Assembly (NCBI RefSeq): GCF_001544835.2
Contig: NZ_FCNX02000017.1
Span: 1-64,000, forward strand
Source: Caballeronia fortuita
Lineage (GTDB): Bacteria > Pseudomonadota > Gammaproteobacteria > Burkholderiales > Burkholderiaceae
Direction: 5' to 3'
DNA: 64,000 bases
Shown: one piece after another, positions 16,446 through 25,475 of the stretch
How the letters are laid out: the number at the start of each line of letters is the position of its first letter
How positions within the stretch are numbered: position 1 is the stretch's first letter
Program-made: the position numbers and the translations under genes
The notes under the pieces: model-generated
What the model saw: the letters and a program-made list of their open reading frames with translations, nothing else
What the model was told of the DNA's origin: nothing
Database searches by the model: none

Positions 16446-17291
16446 ATGGGACTCTTTTCGTTCGGCAAGAAAGACGACTCCGGTCGCGACGCATATTCCG
16501 AATCCTCGCGCGGCTCGCGTCACACCGTCCGCACGGAACGCCGCACGCGCAGGTCCGAGCGCACCGACGCCGACGCGATGATGCTCGATCCCACCTTGCC
16601 CGAGAAGCAGCGCGCGCGCCGCAGGCTCGTCGGCGCGATCGCGCTGGTTCTGGCCGCTGTCATCGTCCTGCCGATGGTGCTCGATTCGCGTCCGAAGCCC
16701 GTCACCAACGACATTTCCATCGATATCCCGAATCGTCCGGCGCCCGCCGCGAAACAGTCGCGCGAAGCGAACGACGCGGACACGCAAGCCGGCGTCGCGC
16801 ATGAAGCACCGGCGGGCGCGTCGGGCAGCGTTTCGACCGGCGTGACGCAGCCGCCGGCCGCGACGGCGCAGGCGAAGCCGGAAGCGAAACTCGAACCGAA
16901 GGCGGAAGCCAAACCTGAAGCGAAGCCGTCGAAACCCGCCGCCGTGGCGAGCCAGAACGCGAAGCCGCCAGCCACCGAGCCGTCCGAGCAAGCCAATGCA
17001 AACGCCGCGGCGAACGCTGCAGCGGGCGCGGCCAACACGCCGTCGTCGCCGGCCGGAAGCCGCTTCGTGCTGCAAATCGGCCAATTCGACGATGAAACCG
17101 CCGCGCAGAATTGGGTCAACAAGTTGAAGTCCGCGGGTGTGCCCGCATATCTCGAACATCGCAAGCAGTCCGATGGCGCGACCAAGTCGCTGTTGCGCGC
17201 AGGTCCGTTCCCGGATCGCGCGTCGGCGCAGGCGGCGCTCGTGAAGGTGCGCCAGGCCGGTCTCGGCGGCGGCACCCGGGCATCGAACTAA
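16446..17291 (+). CDS. SPOR-domain division protein (DedD-like)
   Basis: The 281-aa protein has a basic cytoplasmic N-terminus, one transmembrane helix (about 60-78, LVGAIALVLAAVIVLPMVL), an Ala/Pro/Lys-rich periplasmic linker with EAKPEAK-type repeats (about 120-190) and a C-terminal SPOR domain (about 200-275, RFVLQIGQFDDETAAQNW and LLRAGPFPDRASA). SPOR domains bind denuded septal peptidoglycan. Its place between folC and cvpA is that of dedD in many proteobacteria. The division role is inferred from domain and position. Confidence 0.93.
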   Translation: MGLFSFGKKDDSGRDAYSESSRGSRHTVRTERRTRRSERTDADAMMLDPTLPEKQRARRRLVGAIALVLAAVIVLPMVLDSRPKPVTNDISIDIPNRPAPAAKQSREANDADTQAGVAHEAPAGASGSVSTGVTQPPAATAQAKPEAKLEPKAEAKPEAKPSKPAAVASQNAKPPATEPSEQANANAAANAAAGAANTPSSPAGSRFVLQIGQFDDETAAQNWVNKLKSAGVPAYLEHRKQSDGATKSLLRAGPFPDRASAQAALVKVRQAGLGGGTRASN

Positions 17292-17300
17292 GCAGGCTCG

Positions 17301-17834
17301 ATGTTCACCGCTTTCGACTACGCCGTGATGGCCGTGATCGGTCTGTCCGCGTTGCGCGGCATGTGGCGTGGCCTATTGGCCGAGGCGTTCGGTCTGGTCG
17401 GCTGGGTCGCCGCCATTTTGATCGGCGGACGCTTCGTCGGGCTCGTCGTGCCCTATATTCCGTCGACGTGGCCGGGCGGCGCGCTCACGCAATGGCTCGT
17501 GGCATTCGTGGCGGTCGTCGCGTCGGTGCTGCTGATATCGAGCGTGTTGTCGGCGCTTCTCACGCGCATCACGGAAGTGACCGGCCTGCGCGGCGTCGAC
17601 CGCTCGTTGGGCTTGCTGTTCGGCCTCGTGAGAGGGGCTATATTGGTGGTTATTCTGGTCGCGCTGGCTGGCCTGACCGAACTGCCGGAAAAGGATTTTT
17701 GGCGCAATGCGCTGCTGCGGCCGATGGCCGAGCAAGGCGTGCGCGAACTGAAACCGCTGCTCCCCGATACGCTCGCCGCGTATGTGCACGTCGCTCCTGA
17801 ACCGAGCGGCCTGGCGCCAAACGCCGCACAATAG
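17301..17834 (+). CDS. cvpA: CvpA family inner-membrane protein
   Basis: The 177-aa protein has about four predicted membrane helices (AVMAVIGLSALRGMWRGLL, GWVAAILIGGRFVGLVV, FVAVVASVLLISSVLSALL, GAILVVILVALAGLTEL). CvpA is needed for colicin V export in E. coli and affects purF expression there; its general role is poorly known. It starts 9 bases after the SPOR gene and precedes purF, the conserved order. The start ATG at 17301 is the first and fits the family. Confidence 0.95.
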   Translation: MFTAFDYAVMAVIGLSALRGMWRGLLAEAFGLVGWVAAILIGGRFVGLVVPYIPSTWPGGALTQWLVAFVAVVASVLLISSVLSALLTRITEVTGLRGVDRSLGLLFGLVRGAILVVILVALAGLTELPEKDFWRNALLRPMAEQGVRELKPLLPDTLAAYVHVAPEPSGLAPNAAQ

Positions 17835-17976
17835 ACGACCGGCCCGCTACACGAGGACCCGCGACGGCTCGAAGACGCTTCGACGCGGCCTCGTTACGGC
17901 CGAATTTCGAGAGAGGCGTCGAAGAGATCCGGGCAACGCCTTGTCTACCCGTTTCGACTCTTTGAAGGACCATGCC

Positions 17977-19524
17977 ATGTGCGGCATCGTAGGTGTAGTT
18001 TCCCAAAGTCCCGTCAATCAGCTGATCTATGACAGCCTGCTTCTGCTCCAGCATCGCGGACAGGATGCGGCGGGCATCGCCACGGCGAACGGCAATAACT
18101 TCCACTTGCACAAAGCCAACGGCATGGTGCGCGACGTCTTTCGCACGCGCAACATGCGCAGCCTGCCGGGCAATGTCGGCATCGGGCAAGTGCGCTATCC
18201 GACCGCCGGTTCCGCGTCCAGCGAGGAAGAAGCGCAGCCGTTCTACGTGAACGCGCCGTTCGGCATCATCCTCGCCCACAACGGCAACCTCACGAACTGG
18301 ATGCAGTTGAAGGACGAGATGTTCCGCATCGACCGCCGGCACATCAACACCGCATCCGATACCGAAGTGCTCCTCAACGTGTTCGCGCACGAACTGCAAC
18401 TCGCGAGCTCGGGCCTGCAACTCGACGCCACCGCGCTGTTCAAGGCCGTGGCGGGTGTGCATCGCCGTGTGAAAGGCTCGTATGCGATCGTTTCGCTGAT
18501 CGCGGGCTACGGCCTCGTCGCGTTTCGCGATCCGTTCGGCATTCGACCGCTCGTGCTCGGCAAGCTGGAAACGTCGACGGGCGTCGAATGGATGGTAGCG
18601 TCGGAGTCGGTGGCAATCGAAGGCATCGGCTTCGAATTCGTGCGCGATGTCGAACCGGGCGAAGCGATTTTCATCGACGCCGAAGGGAATCTGCATAGTC
18701 ACCAATGCGCGGAAAAGCCGGAACTGAACCCGTGCATTTTCGAGCTTGTCTATCTTGCGCGTCCGGACTCGTGTCTCGACGGCGTGCCGGTGTACAACGC
18801 GCGCCTGCGCATGGGCGATTACCTCGCCGAGAAGATCAAGCGCGTGCTGCCCGACGTGCCGATCGACGTCGTGATGCCGATTCCCGATTCGTCGCGCCCC
18901 GCCGCGATGCAGGTCGCCGCGAAGCTCGGCGTCGAATATCGCGAAGGCTTTTTCAAGAACCGCTACGTGGGCCGCACCTTCATCATGCCTGGCCAGGCGG
19001 TGCGCAAGAAGTCGGTACGCCAGAAGCTCAACGCGATGGGCATCGAGTTCAAGGGCAAGAACGTGTTGATCGTCGACGATTCCATCGTGCGCGGCACGAC
19101 CTCGCATGAAATCGTGCAGATGGCCCGCGATGCCGGCGCGAACAAGGTGATCTTCGCGTCCGCAGCGCCGCCGGTGAAGTTCCCGAACGTGTACGGCATC
19201 GACATGCCGACGCGCGGCGAACTGGTCGCGCATGGCCGCAGCGATGACGAAGTCGCGCGCATGATCGGCGCGGATTATCTCGTCTATCAGGACGTCGAAG
19301 ATCTGAAGAACGCGATCCGCGACATCAACCCGGCGCTGAAGGAATTCGAGGCATCGTGCTTCGACGGCAACTACATTACCGGCGACGTGACCACCGATTA
19401 TCTCGATCGCATCGAGTCCGCGCGCCTCGCGCCGCAGTCGCAATCGGATCGCGATGCGGCAAGCGACGCGCAAGAGGGCGGCATGACGCGCTCGCAGTTG
19501 CATCTGCAGCTATCGGTCGAGTAA
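17977..19524 (+). CDS. purF: Amidophosphoribosyltransferase
   Basis: PurF makes phosphoribosylamine from PRPP and glutamine, the first committed step of purine synthesis. The real start is MCGIVGVVSQ at 17977: removal of Met exposes the N-terminal nucleophile Cys. The 515-aa product has the class II glutamine amidotransferase domain (LLQHRGQDAAGIAT, LAHNGNL) and a phosphoribosyltransferase domain with the PRPP loop VLIVDDSIVRGTTS. An upstream open extension overlaps cvpA and is not coding. A 142-base gap after cvpA may hold its own promoter, but I could not assign one. Confidence 0.98.
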   Translation: MCGIVGVVSQSPVNQLIYDSLLLLQHRGQDAAGIATANGNNFHLHKANGMVRDVFRTRNMRSLPGNVGIGQVRYPTAGSASSEEEAQPFYVNAPFGIILAHNGNLTNWMQLKDEMFRIDRRHINTASDTEVLLNVFAHELQLASSGLQLDATALFKAVAGVHRRVKGSYAIVSLIAGYGLVAFRDPFGIRPLVLGKLETSTGVEWMVASESVAIEGIGFEFVRDVEPGEAIFIDAEGNLHSHQCAEKPELNPCIFELVYLARPDSCLDGVPVYNARLRMGDYLAEKIKRVLPDVPIDVVMPIPDSSRPAAMQVAAKLGVEYREGFFKNRYVGRTFIMPGQAVRKKSVRQKLNAMGIEFKGKNVLIVDDSIVRGTTSHEIVQMARDAGANKVIFASAAPPVKFPNVYGIDMPTRGELVAHGRSDDEVARMIGADYLVYQDVEDLKNAIRDINPALKEFEASCFDGNYITGDVTTDYLDRIESARLAPQSQSDRDAASDAQEGGMTRSQLHLQLSVE

Positions 19525-19567
19525 CGAGTAAACGCAAAACGAGCAGATACTCGCCGCTCGATCGAGG

Positions 19568-19602
19568 CCCGCTTCGTCTGCGCAGACCAAGCGGGTTTTT
19601 TT
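19568..19602 (+). terminator. Terminator of purF
   Basis: CCCGCTT and AAGCGGG pair around an inner stem GTCTGCGCAGAC, followed by seven T. The T run touches the end of the convergent AraC-type gene. Confidence 0.92.
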
Positions 19603-20362
19603 ATGCAGCGCCGTTGCGCCATTGCCCCGGCGAAATGCCGAAGCGTTTTGAAAACGCATGCGTGAAGGCGCTCTGATCCGCAAAGCCGACATCGAGCGCG
19701 ATAGCGGTGAGCGAGGCGCGAGGATCGGCGAGCAGCGTGAGCGCGGCATCGAGTCTCAGGCGATGCAGATAGCGGTGCGGCGTCTCGCCGAACGCTTCGT
19801 TGAAGAGCTGATGAAAGCGCCGCATGCCGAAGCCGCAATGGGCGGCGAGATCGGCGATACGCAACGGCTCGGCCAGATGCAGACGCATCCACCGGTCGAT
19901 GCGCGCGAAGTCGAGGCCGCGCATGGCGTCGACAGAATCGTCCGTGTCGTGCATCAGCGCGCCGCACAGATGCGCCGCCGCTTGCCATGCGAAGCGGTCC
20001 GCCGCGCGAGGCGGGCCGATGAGCATCGCGCGACGGGCGACATCCGCGACGGCTTGCGTGACGCGTGGATCGATGACGATCGCGCGCGCCCGCTCGAAGT
20101 AACGTTCGGGCACGGCGACGGATGCAGCCGGCAGATCGATCACGAGCTGGCGGTTATCGCCCTCGGCCCAGTAATCGTGGCGCGCGCCCGCCGGGATGAT
20201 CCACGCGCCGCTGCAATCGATGCGCGCGCCGTTACCGTCGACGGCCATTTCCATGGACCCGTCGAGACCGAGCACGATCTGATGGAAGTCGTGCACGTCC
20301 GATGCCTGGCGCCCGTCATAACGACGCAGCGACACGGCGGGACGCGAGAGCGGCGCGCTCAT
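19601..20362 (-). CDS. AraC family transcriptional regulator
   Basis: The 253-aa protein has an N-terminal cupin-like sensing domain (about 1-130, with the HDFHQIVLGLDGSMEM and IIPAGARHDYWAEGDN blocks) and a C-terminal double helix-turn-helix (about 155-250). The second HTH is typical: ALDVGFADQSAFTHAFSKRFGISPG is the AraC signature. It starts 10 bases after the FKBP gene, so both could share one transcript, and converges on purF. The ligand and target are unknown. Cupin-type AraC proteins of this layout usually act on nearby metabolic genes, but no obvious target is adjacent. Confidence 0.92.
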   Translation of the reverse strand: MSAPLSRPAVSLRRYDGRQASDVHDFHQIVLGLDGSMEMAVDGNGARIDCSGAWIIPAGARHDYWAEGDNRQLVIDLPAASVAVPERYFERARAIVIDPRVTQAVADVARRAMLIGPPRAADRFAWQAAAHLCGALMHDTDDSVDAMRGLDFARIDRWMRLHLAEPLRIADLAAHCGFGMRRFHQLFNEAFGETPHRYLHRLRLDAALTLLADPRASLTAIALDVGFADQSAFTHAFSKRFGISPGQWRNGAA

Positions 20363-20372
20363 GCGGTGAAGC

Positions 20373-20714
20373 TCAAACGTCCAGCAGTTCCACTTCGAAC
20401 ACGAGCGTTGCGTTCGGCGGAATCACGCCGCCCGCGCCACGCGCGCCGTAGCCGAGTTGCGGCGGAATCGTGAGACGGCGCACGCCGCCCACTTTCATGC
20501 CCTGCACGCCTTCGTCCCAGCCCTTGATGACCATGCCGCCGCCCAGCACGAAGGCGAACGGGTCGTTGCGGTCCTTGCTCGAATCGAACTTCTGGCCGTC
20601 CGTGAGCCAGCCCGTATAGTGCACGCTGACGGTCTTGCCCGCGACGGCTTCAGCGCCTTCGCCAACGTTGACGTCTTCGTATTTGAGACCGGAATCGGTC
20701 GTGACAATCGACAT
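20373..20714 (-). CDS. FKBP-type peptidyl-prolyl cis-trans isomerase
   Basis: This small (113-aa) single-domain FKBP has the full fold: GKTVSVHYTGWLTDGQKFDSS, FAFVLGGGMVIKGWDEGVQGM, GGVRRLTIPPQLGYG and the ending ATLVFEVELLDV. Active-site aromatic residues (Tyr, Phe, Trp in VIKGWDEG) are present. There is no signal peptide, so it is cytosolic. The start at 20714 has a good AGGGAG site before it; an upstream extension to 20831 has no similarity. It accelerates proline isomerisation in protein folding. Confidence 0.95.
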   Translation of the reverse strand: MSIVTTDSGLKYEDVNVGEGAEAVAGKTVSVHYTGWLTDGQKFDSSKDRNDPFAFVLGGGMVIKGWDEGVQGMKVGGVRRLTIPPQLGYGARGAGGVIPPNATLVFEVELLDV

Positions 20715-20834
20715 GGTTGCTCCCTGGTTGCCCGGCCATCGACGATGGATGAGCCGGTGGTCGAAACCGCCATTGTAGAACGTCACAGGGAAGCGGGCCG
20801 GCGCGTGATTCGCGCCGGCATCATGCCGCACAGA

Positions 20835-22250
20835 TCAGAGATGACGGCCGCGCGGGCCGAAGCGCGAGCCGATGCGCGTGCCGATTTCCGGCCGCACGTG
20901 CCTGCCGATCGTGGTGCCGATCGATGCGCCGTCTTGCGACTGCTGCATCGCGGCCGCGGCGGCGCTGTCGCCGACATGCTGCTTCGCGAGCTTCAACGCG
21001 CGCACGCGAACATAGGCCATCGCGACGAGCGTCCACGGCGCGAGATAGGCGAACTCGGGAACGGAAACCATCATCATCGTCCAGGTCGCGGCGCAGCACT
21101 GGCGCAGCGCCATGCCGCGCGGGTCCCAGTCGAGCTTGAACGCGGGGTAGAGCATCAGCGCGCTGATGAACACGGTGCCGACGATGCCGGTATTCACGAG
21201 CAGTGTCGAGAAAAGATCGGTCGATCGTATGTAGCCGAAGCCGATGCCGAAAAGCTGGTTGAGCGGCGCGGACGCGAGCCACAACTGCATCGACTGAAGG
21301 AAGAGCACGCTGCGATCGGAGCCTGACTCGGTTTTCGCTTCGAGCTTGTCGGTGACCATCTGCTTGAAGAGATCGGCGATGTAATCCTGCAGCAGATACG
21401 CGATCACGCAGAGTACGAAAAGCCCGATCAGCGCCTTTACCGGGTTGATGCCGAGCTTGCGCACGCGGATCAGCGAATACACCGCGTAGCCGATCAGTAC
21501 CGTCGACGAGGTGGTCATCAAGAGCGACAGCCCGATGACCCACACCGGCCAGCGCACGCGCGAGGTTGCGTTGAAGTAGACCCACATCGGGAAGATGGAC
21601 ATCGCGTACATCGACGGCTCGCCGGTCAGCGCCTTCAGACGCTGGATCGGAATGCCCTTGATGTCGATCTGCTGGAACGAGCTGCCGTTCACCGTGCCGT
21701 CCGAGCGCACGATGCCCTTGCCGAACTGATCGCCGAAAGCGCGGTTCGAGATGAAATCGCCCGGTTGTCCCGTCACGATGTAGTAGGCCACTTCGAAGAT
21801 GCCGTAGATCGCGAGCAGCGTGACGGCCGCAAGAATCCACTGGTCCCAGGTCGGCTTGTAGTAGTGATACACGTAGGCCGCATAGAGCATGACCGCCGCC
21901 ACGTAGATGGACTGCGTGAACATGCTCTTGCGCATGATGAACGTGAAGGGATCGGTGTCGTCGACGAGAGCGATCTTGCTGAAGTCGGGATCGAAGGGCG
22001 CCATGACGTCGGCGAGTTGCGACGTGCACACCATCAGCAGCCACACGGCGAGGCCCGCGATCACGAAGTGCATCCAGCTTTTGCGCGCGCGTCCGCCGAA
22101 CAGCAGCACGAGCGGCACGGAGAGAAAGCACATCAGATAGCCGATGGTCGTGCCTTGAATCGATGGCATGACGAGAAACGACGTCACCGGCATCGCGAAG
22201 GCCCAGATTCGGTAGTAGAGGTCGGTCAGCGCCGCTTTTTCTTTCATCAT
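20835..22250 (-). CDS. Wzy-like polysaccharide polymerase / O-antigen ligase family membrane protein
   Basis: The 471-aa protein has about ten hydrophobic helices and a large extracytoplasmic loop in its middle (about residues 150-215), the layout of Wzy polymerases. Weak Wzy/ligase-like features are FGIGFGYIRSTDLFSTLLVNTGIVG near the C-terminal third. Its C-terminal 50 residues are polar and Gln/Arg-rich. It lies downstream of a BY-kinase and shares direction with flippase and glycosyltransferase genes, so it probably joins repeat units of the exopolysaccharide in the periplasm. The call rests on topology and context, since Wzy sequences diverge strongly. Confidence 0.75.
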   Translation of the reverse strand: MMKEKAALTDLYYRIWAFAMPVTSFLVMPSIQGTTIGYLMCFLSVPLVLLFGGRARKSWMHFVIAGLAVWLLMVCTSQLADVMAPFDPDFSKIALVDDTDPFTFIMRKSMFTQSIYVAAVMLYAAYVYHYYKPTWDQWILAAVTLLAIYGIFEVAYYIVTGQPGDFISNRAFGDQFGKGIVRSDGTVNGSSFQQIDIKGIPIQRLKALTGEPSMYAMSIFPMWVYFNATSRVRWPVWVIGLSLLMTTSSTVLIGYAVYSLIRVRKLGINPVKALIGLFVLCVIAYLLQDYIADLFKQMVTDKLEAKTESGSDRSVLFLQSMQLWLASAPLNQLFGIGFGYIRSTDLFSTLLVNTGIVGTVFISALMLYPAFKLDWDPRGMALRQCCAATWTMMMVSVPEFAYLAPWTLVAMAYVRVRALKLAKQHVGDSAAAAAMQQSQDGASIGTTIGRHVRPEIGTRIGSRFGPRGRHL

Positions 22251-22299
22251 CTGAATTGGATGCGCCCGCTAGCCACGGGCTTTTGAATAGGGCGAAAGC

Positions 22300-22509
22300 T
22301 CAGCCGCGAGGCCGGAACGACGCCAGCAAGGCCACGACGATCACGAGCGCCGGGCGCAGCCAGAAGCGCGGTTCGTGCGACGTGCGCCTGACCGGCTGCG
22401 GCATGCGCTGAAAATCGCAATGCGGACACATGCTCATATAAGCGCCCACTTGCCTGCGGCAGCGAGGACAGTGTACGAGCCGATGCCTGAATGAAAAACG
22501 TCCGCTCAT
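22300..22509 (-). CDS. Small zinc-ribbon membrane protein
   Basis: The 69-residue product has two CxxC pairs, CPRC and CPHC, 13 residues apart (HCPRCRRQVGAY to CPHCDFQRM), a likely zinc ribbon, followed by one short hydrophobic helix (WLRPALVIVVALLASF). A ribosome binding site GAGAG lies 6 bases before the ATG. It lies between the BY-kinase and the polymerase gene, all in one direction. I do not recognise a named family. It could be a membrane-tethered accessory of the exopolysaccharide locus. Confidence 0.7.
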   Translation of the reverse strand: MSGRFSFRHRLVHCPRCRRQVGAYMSMCPHCDFQRMPQPVRRTSHEPRFWLRPALVIVVALLASFRPRG

Positions 22510-22650
22510 ATACGTCTCTCTCGTCGACCCGGTTGGCGACGCGAGGGCGTCGCGAGCTTCGTGCAGACACCAGCATTACAACGTGAAGCGCCGCGTGACG
22601 GGCACGCGGCGCATTGCTTTCAACCGCTGCGCTTCATTATGCGCGCGCGG

Positions 22651-25002
22651 TCAACTCATCGACTTGAACGTGCTCGTATAAGCGGCCGCATAACCATAAC
22701 TGCGGCGGTTGCTCGGACGGCGCGGGATTGCGTTAAACACAGAGCCGACGAGCCTGCCGCCCGAACGCTGCACCTTCTTCACGGTTTCCTCGATCTCTTC
22801 CTCGCTCTGGATGCCCGAACGCAGCACGAGCACGGTCGATCCCGCATCGCTCGCGACGATCGCCGCATCGGTCACGACGAGGAACGGCGGCGTATCGACG
22901 ATCACGAGATCGAACTGCTCGCTCATATTCGCGAGCATGTTGCGGAAGCCCGGCATCATCAACAGTTCGGACGGATTCTCCGGATAGCCGCCGCACGACA
23001 TGAACGACAGTCCCGGCACCCCGACATAACGGATCGCATCGCTGAGCGCGAGTTCGCCCTTCAGCACATCCGACAGACCGCCCGGATTCGACTGCTTGAA
23101 GAAAGACGCAATGTGGCCACGGCGCATGTCGCCGTCGATCAGCAGAACGCGCAGGCCGATTTCCGCAAGCAGCACGGAGAGATTCGCCGCGACGAAGCTC
23201 TTGCCCGCCGACGGAATCGGGCCCGTCAGCATGACGATATTGTTCGGCGCATTCGCGAGATCGCGATACAGCTCGGTACGCACCGCGCGCAGCGCTTCGA
23301 CCGCCGGATCGTGCGGATAGCGCGTGGCGAGCACGCGGGCGTCGCGATCGGTGTCGGCGACGTGCGGCATCGCAAAAGCATCGTGCTCCGGCAGATGGAT
23401 ATGCGGCAGCGCCTTCGGCGCTCCGCCGGTCTGCGCGCCGGAGTAGGTGAGCGGCGCATGCTCCACCGGCGAGACCGCGATCTCGTGATCGAGCATCGCC
23501 TGTTGACGGCTGTACAGCACTTCGCCCAGCACGGGCACCGAGAGACGGCGCTCGACGAACATCGGATCGGTCACGCCGATCATCGCGTGGCGGCGCAGGA
23601 AGATGAAGAACGTGCCGATGAAGAAGCCGAGGCCCGTGCCCGCGGCGATCACGAGCGTCTTGTTCGGCTTCACCGGACGATACGGACGCAGCGCGTTATC
23701 GACGATATGCGCGCCGCCGCTCGTGCTCGCGCGCCGCACGGAAAGCTCTTGCGCCTTGTTCACCATGCCCATGTAGATGGTTTCGGCCACGCGCGCATCA
23801 CGCGTGAGCGTTGCGTTCTGGCGTTCGGAAGAGGGCATGCTGTCGAAGCGCTGCTGAATCTGCTTGTTCGATGCTTCGAGTTCCGCGATCTGCTGATCGA
23901 GATTGACGACCTGCGGGCTGGTCGGCTGGAAGCGTTGCAGCAACTGCGTGCGTTGCAGCTTGAGCGTCGCGAGCTGCTGCATCGACGTGATGCTGCCTTG
24001 CAGATACGCCTGCGCTTCGTTGAGCGGCGTCACCGACTGCGACTTCGAGCGGAACGCGCTCAGGTTGCTTTCCGCGCGACGCAGATCGCTTTCGAGGCGC
24101 GGCAATTCTCCGCGAATGAATTCGAGCGTCTTGGTGTCGTTCGCCTGACGCGCCTGCACAGCGGCGTTCAGATACGCCTGGCCGAGCGCGTTGGCGACAT
24201 CGGCAGTGAGCGCGGGATCGTCGGCGTTGAAGGTAATCTGCACGACGCCCGTGTCCTTCGCGGACTCGGCGACCTTCATCGACTTCTTCATCAGCGCGAT
24301 GGCGTCGAGCGTGTTGAGACGCGTCACGTCGAAGTGCACGCCGGGATGGCCGAGCGCGCTGTTGACGAGAATCGACACACCATTAGCCGATGCCGGACGA
24401 CCGATCGTGCCGCGCAGGAGCATCTCGCCGTCGGGGTCGCGCAACTCGTACTGATTGTTCTCGAGCAGCACGAGATCGAGCTTCTGGTCTTCGAGCGCCG
24501 GCGGCACGTCGAGACGGCCGATCTGCAGCGACTCGCCGCCCCACGCATACGAATGCATGCCGAACCACGCGGGCGCGAGATGTCCCTTCTTCGCAAAGAC
24601 TTCCGCGATCTGGCCGAGCACGGGGAACGTATCCGGCTTGACCTTGATGTCGAAGTGGAACTGGTTCACGACGGGCTCGAGCACCGAGCGGCTCTGCATC
24701 ACCGAAATTTCGGCGGGCGCGAGCTGCGTGGCCGTCGGCTGCGACTGCTGCATCTGCGCCGCGTTCTGCGGCGCGATGCCGAGCGCGTTTGGATCCGGCG
24801 GATCGACGCGCACGACGACATCCGACGAATAGATCGGCTTGGCTAGAAAGGCATAGGCGGTCGCAAGCGCCGCAGTGATCCCGATGAACAGGAAGAGCAT
24901 GCCAAGGTGATCGCGCAGGAGCCTGAGCATGTCGCCCGCGGTAAATTCACCGTCGTCCTTGCCAGGGCGCGAGGATCCGGAATTGACATAGAGGGTGTTC
25001 AA
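22651..25002 (-). CDS. wzc: Wzc-type polysaccharide co-polymerase with BY-kinase domain
   Basis: The 783-aa inner-membrane protein has a Wzz domain with a first helix near residues 35-55 (MLFLFIGITAALATAYAFL), a periplasmic coiled-coil region (about 270-420), a second helix (about 450-470, LVIAAGTGLGFFIGTFFIF) and a cytoplasmic BY-kinase domain. Walker A is GPIPSAGKS (about 590), Walker A' is LLIDGDMRR (about 625) and Walker B VIVDTPPF (about 700). The tyrosine cluster at the C-terminus is small (SYGYAAAY). It controls chain length and export with Wzy and an outer-membrane Wza; no wza or phosphatase gene is adjacent, which is unusual. Confidence 0.95.
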   Translation of the reverse strand: MNTLYVNSGSSRPGKDDGEFTAGDMLRLLRDHLGMLFLFIGITAALATAYAFLAKPIYSSDVVVRVDPPDPNALGIAPQNAAQMQQSQPTATQLAPAEISVMQSRSVLEPVVNQFHFDIKVKPDTFPVLGQIAEVFAKKGHLAPAWFGMHSYAWGGESLQIGRLDVPPALEDQKLDLVLLENNQYELRDPDGEMLLRGTIGRPASANGVSILVNSALGHPGVHFDVTRLNTLDAIALMKKSMKVAESAKDTGVVQITFNADDPALTADVANALGQAYLNAAVQARQANDTKTLEFIRGELPRLESDLRRAESNLSAFRSKSQSVTPLNEAQAYLQGSITSMQQLATLKLQRTQLLQRFQPTSPQVVNLDQQIAELEASNKQIQQRFDSMPSSERQNATLTRDARVAETIYMGMVNKAQELSVRRASTSGGAHIVDNALRPYRPVKPNKTLVIAAGTGLGFFIGTFFIFLRRHAMIGVTDPMFVERRLSVPVLGEVLYSRQQAMLDHEIAVSPVEHAPLTYSGAQTGGAPKALPHIHLPEHDAFAMPHVADTDRDARVLATRYPHDPAVEALRAVRTELYRDLANAPNNIVMLTGPIPSAGKSFVAANLSVLLAEIGLRVLLIDGDMRRGHIASFFKQSNPGGLSDVLKGELALSDAIRYVGVPGLSFMSCGGYPENPSELLMMPGFRNMLANMSEQFDLVIVDTPPFLVVTDAAIVASDAGSTVLVLRSGIQSEEEIEETVKKVQRSGGRLVGSVFNAIPRRPSNRRSYGYAAAYTSTFKSMS

Positions 25003-25475
25003 AGGCGCGTCCTCAGTTCGATAAGTTGAGCGTTGTTTCCCGGGCCGAGAAAAAAACAGAAAGCCCGCGCGACAAGTCCGCGGTACGTCCTACGTGATGT
25101 GATCCGGCGCGTGGCCGTCGGAACTTCCAGACTAAAGACGCGAGAGGGCTCGCATGACGAAGCACAGCGGCTTGTCGGCGTGCAATCGCATTGAGAAGCA
25201 CGTTTAGAAGCACGCTTCGTGCCTCGAAGCCGCGCCTCGTGATTCGGCGGATGAAGCTCGCGAATCCCTGCATGAATCGCTTGCGGTCAAACGATACGTC
25301 GAGTCCGGAAAAGATGGCGTCGAGCCTATCTTCCGGATGCAAACTGCACGCGTCTGTTAAGTACCGAACGTAACGCGCGCGGTAGGGTTGGGCATGCCAC
25401 TTGCGCGAAAGCATTTTCACGCGATAATCGCCGGTTGCGCGCATGGTTCATTCGTAACATGAAAAGATGGAATTC
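25003..25475 (-). other. 473-base intergenic region upstream of wzc
   Basis: A reading frame of 143 codons exists on the minus strand (25013-25444), but it shows no recognisable family, no hydrophobic or domain pattern and an Arg/His/Ala-rich composition typical of non-coding GC-rich DNA. I regard the stretch as the leader and possible promoter of wzc. No clear terminator or operator was found. Confidence 0.5.

Noticed and set aside
22561..24846. Open frame of 761 codons on the + strand opposite wzc
   Set aside because: Antisense shadow; the BY-kinase motifs on the minus strand are unambiguous.
25013..25444. 143-codon frame upstream of wzc
   Set aside because: No recognisable fold, no convincing ribosome binding site and noise-like composition; kept as intergenic.
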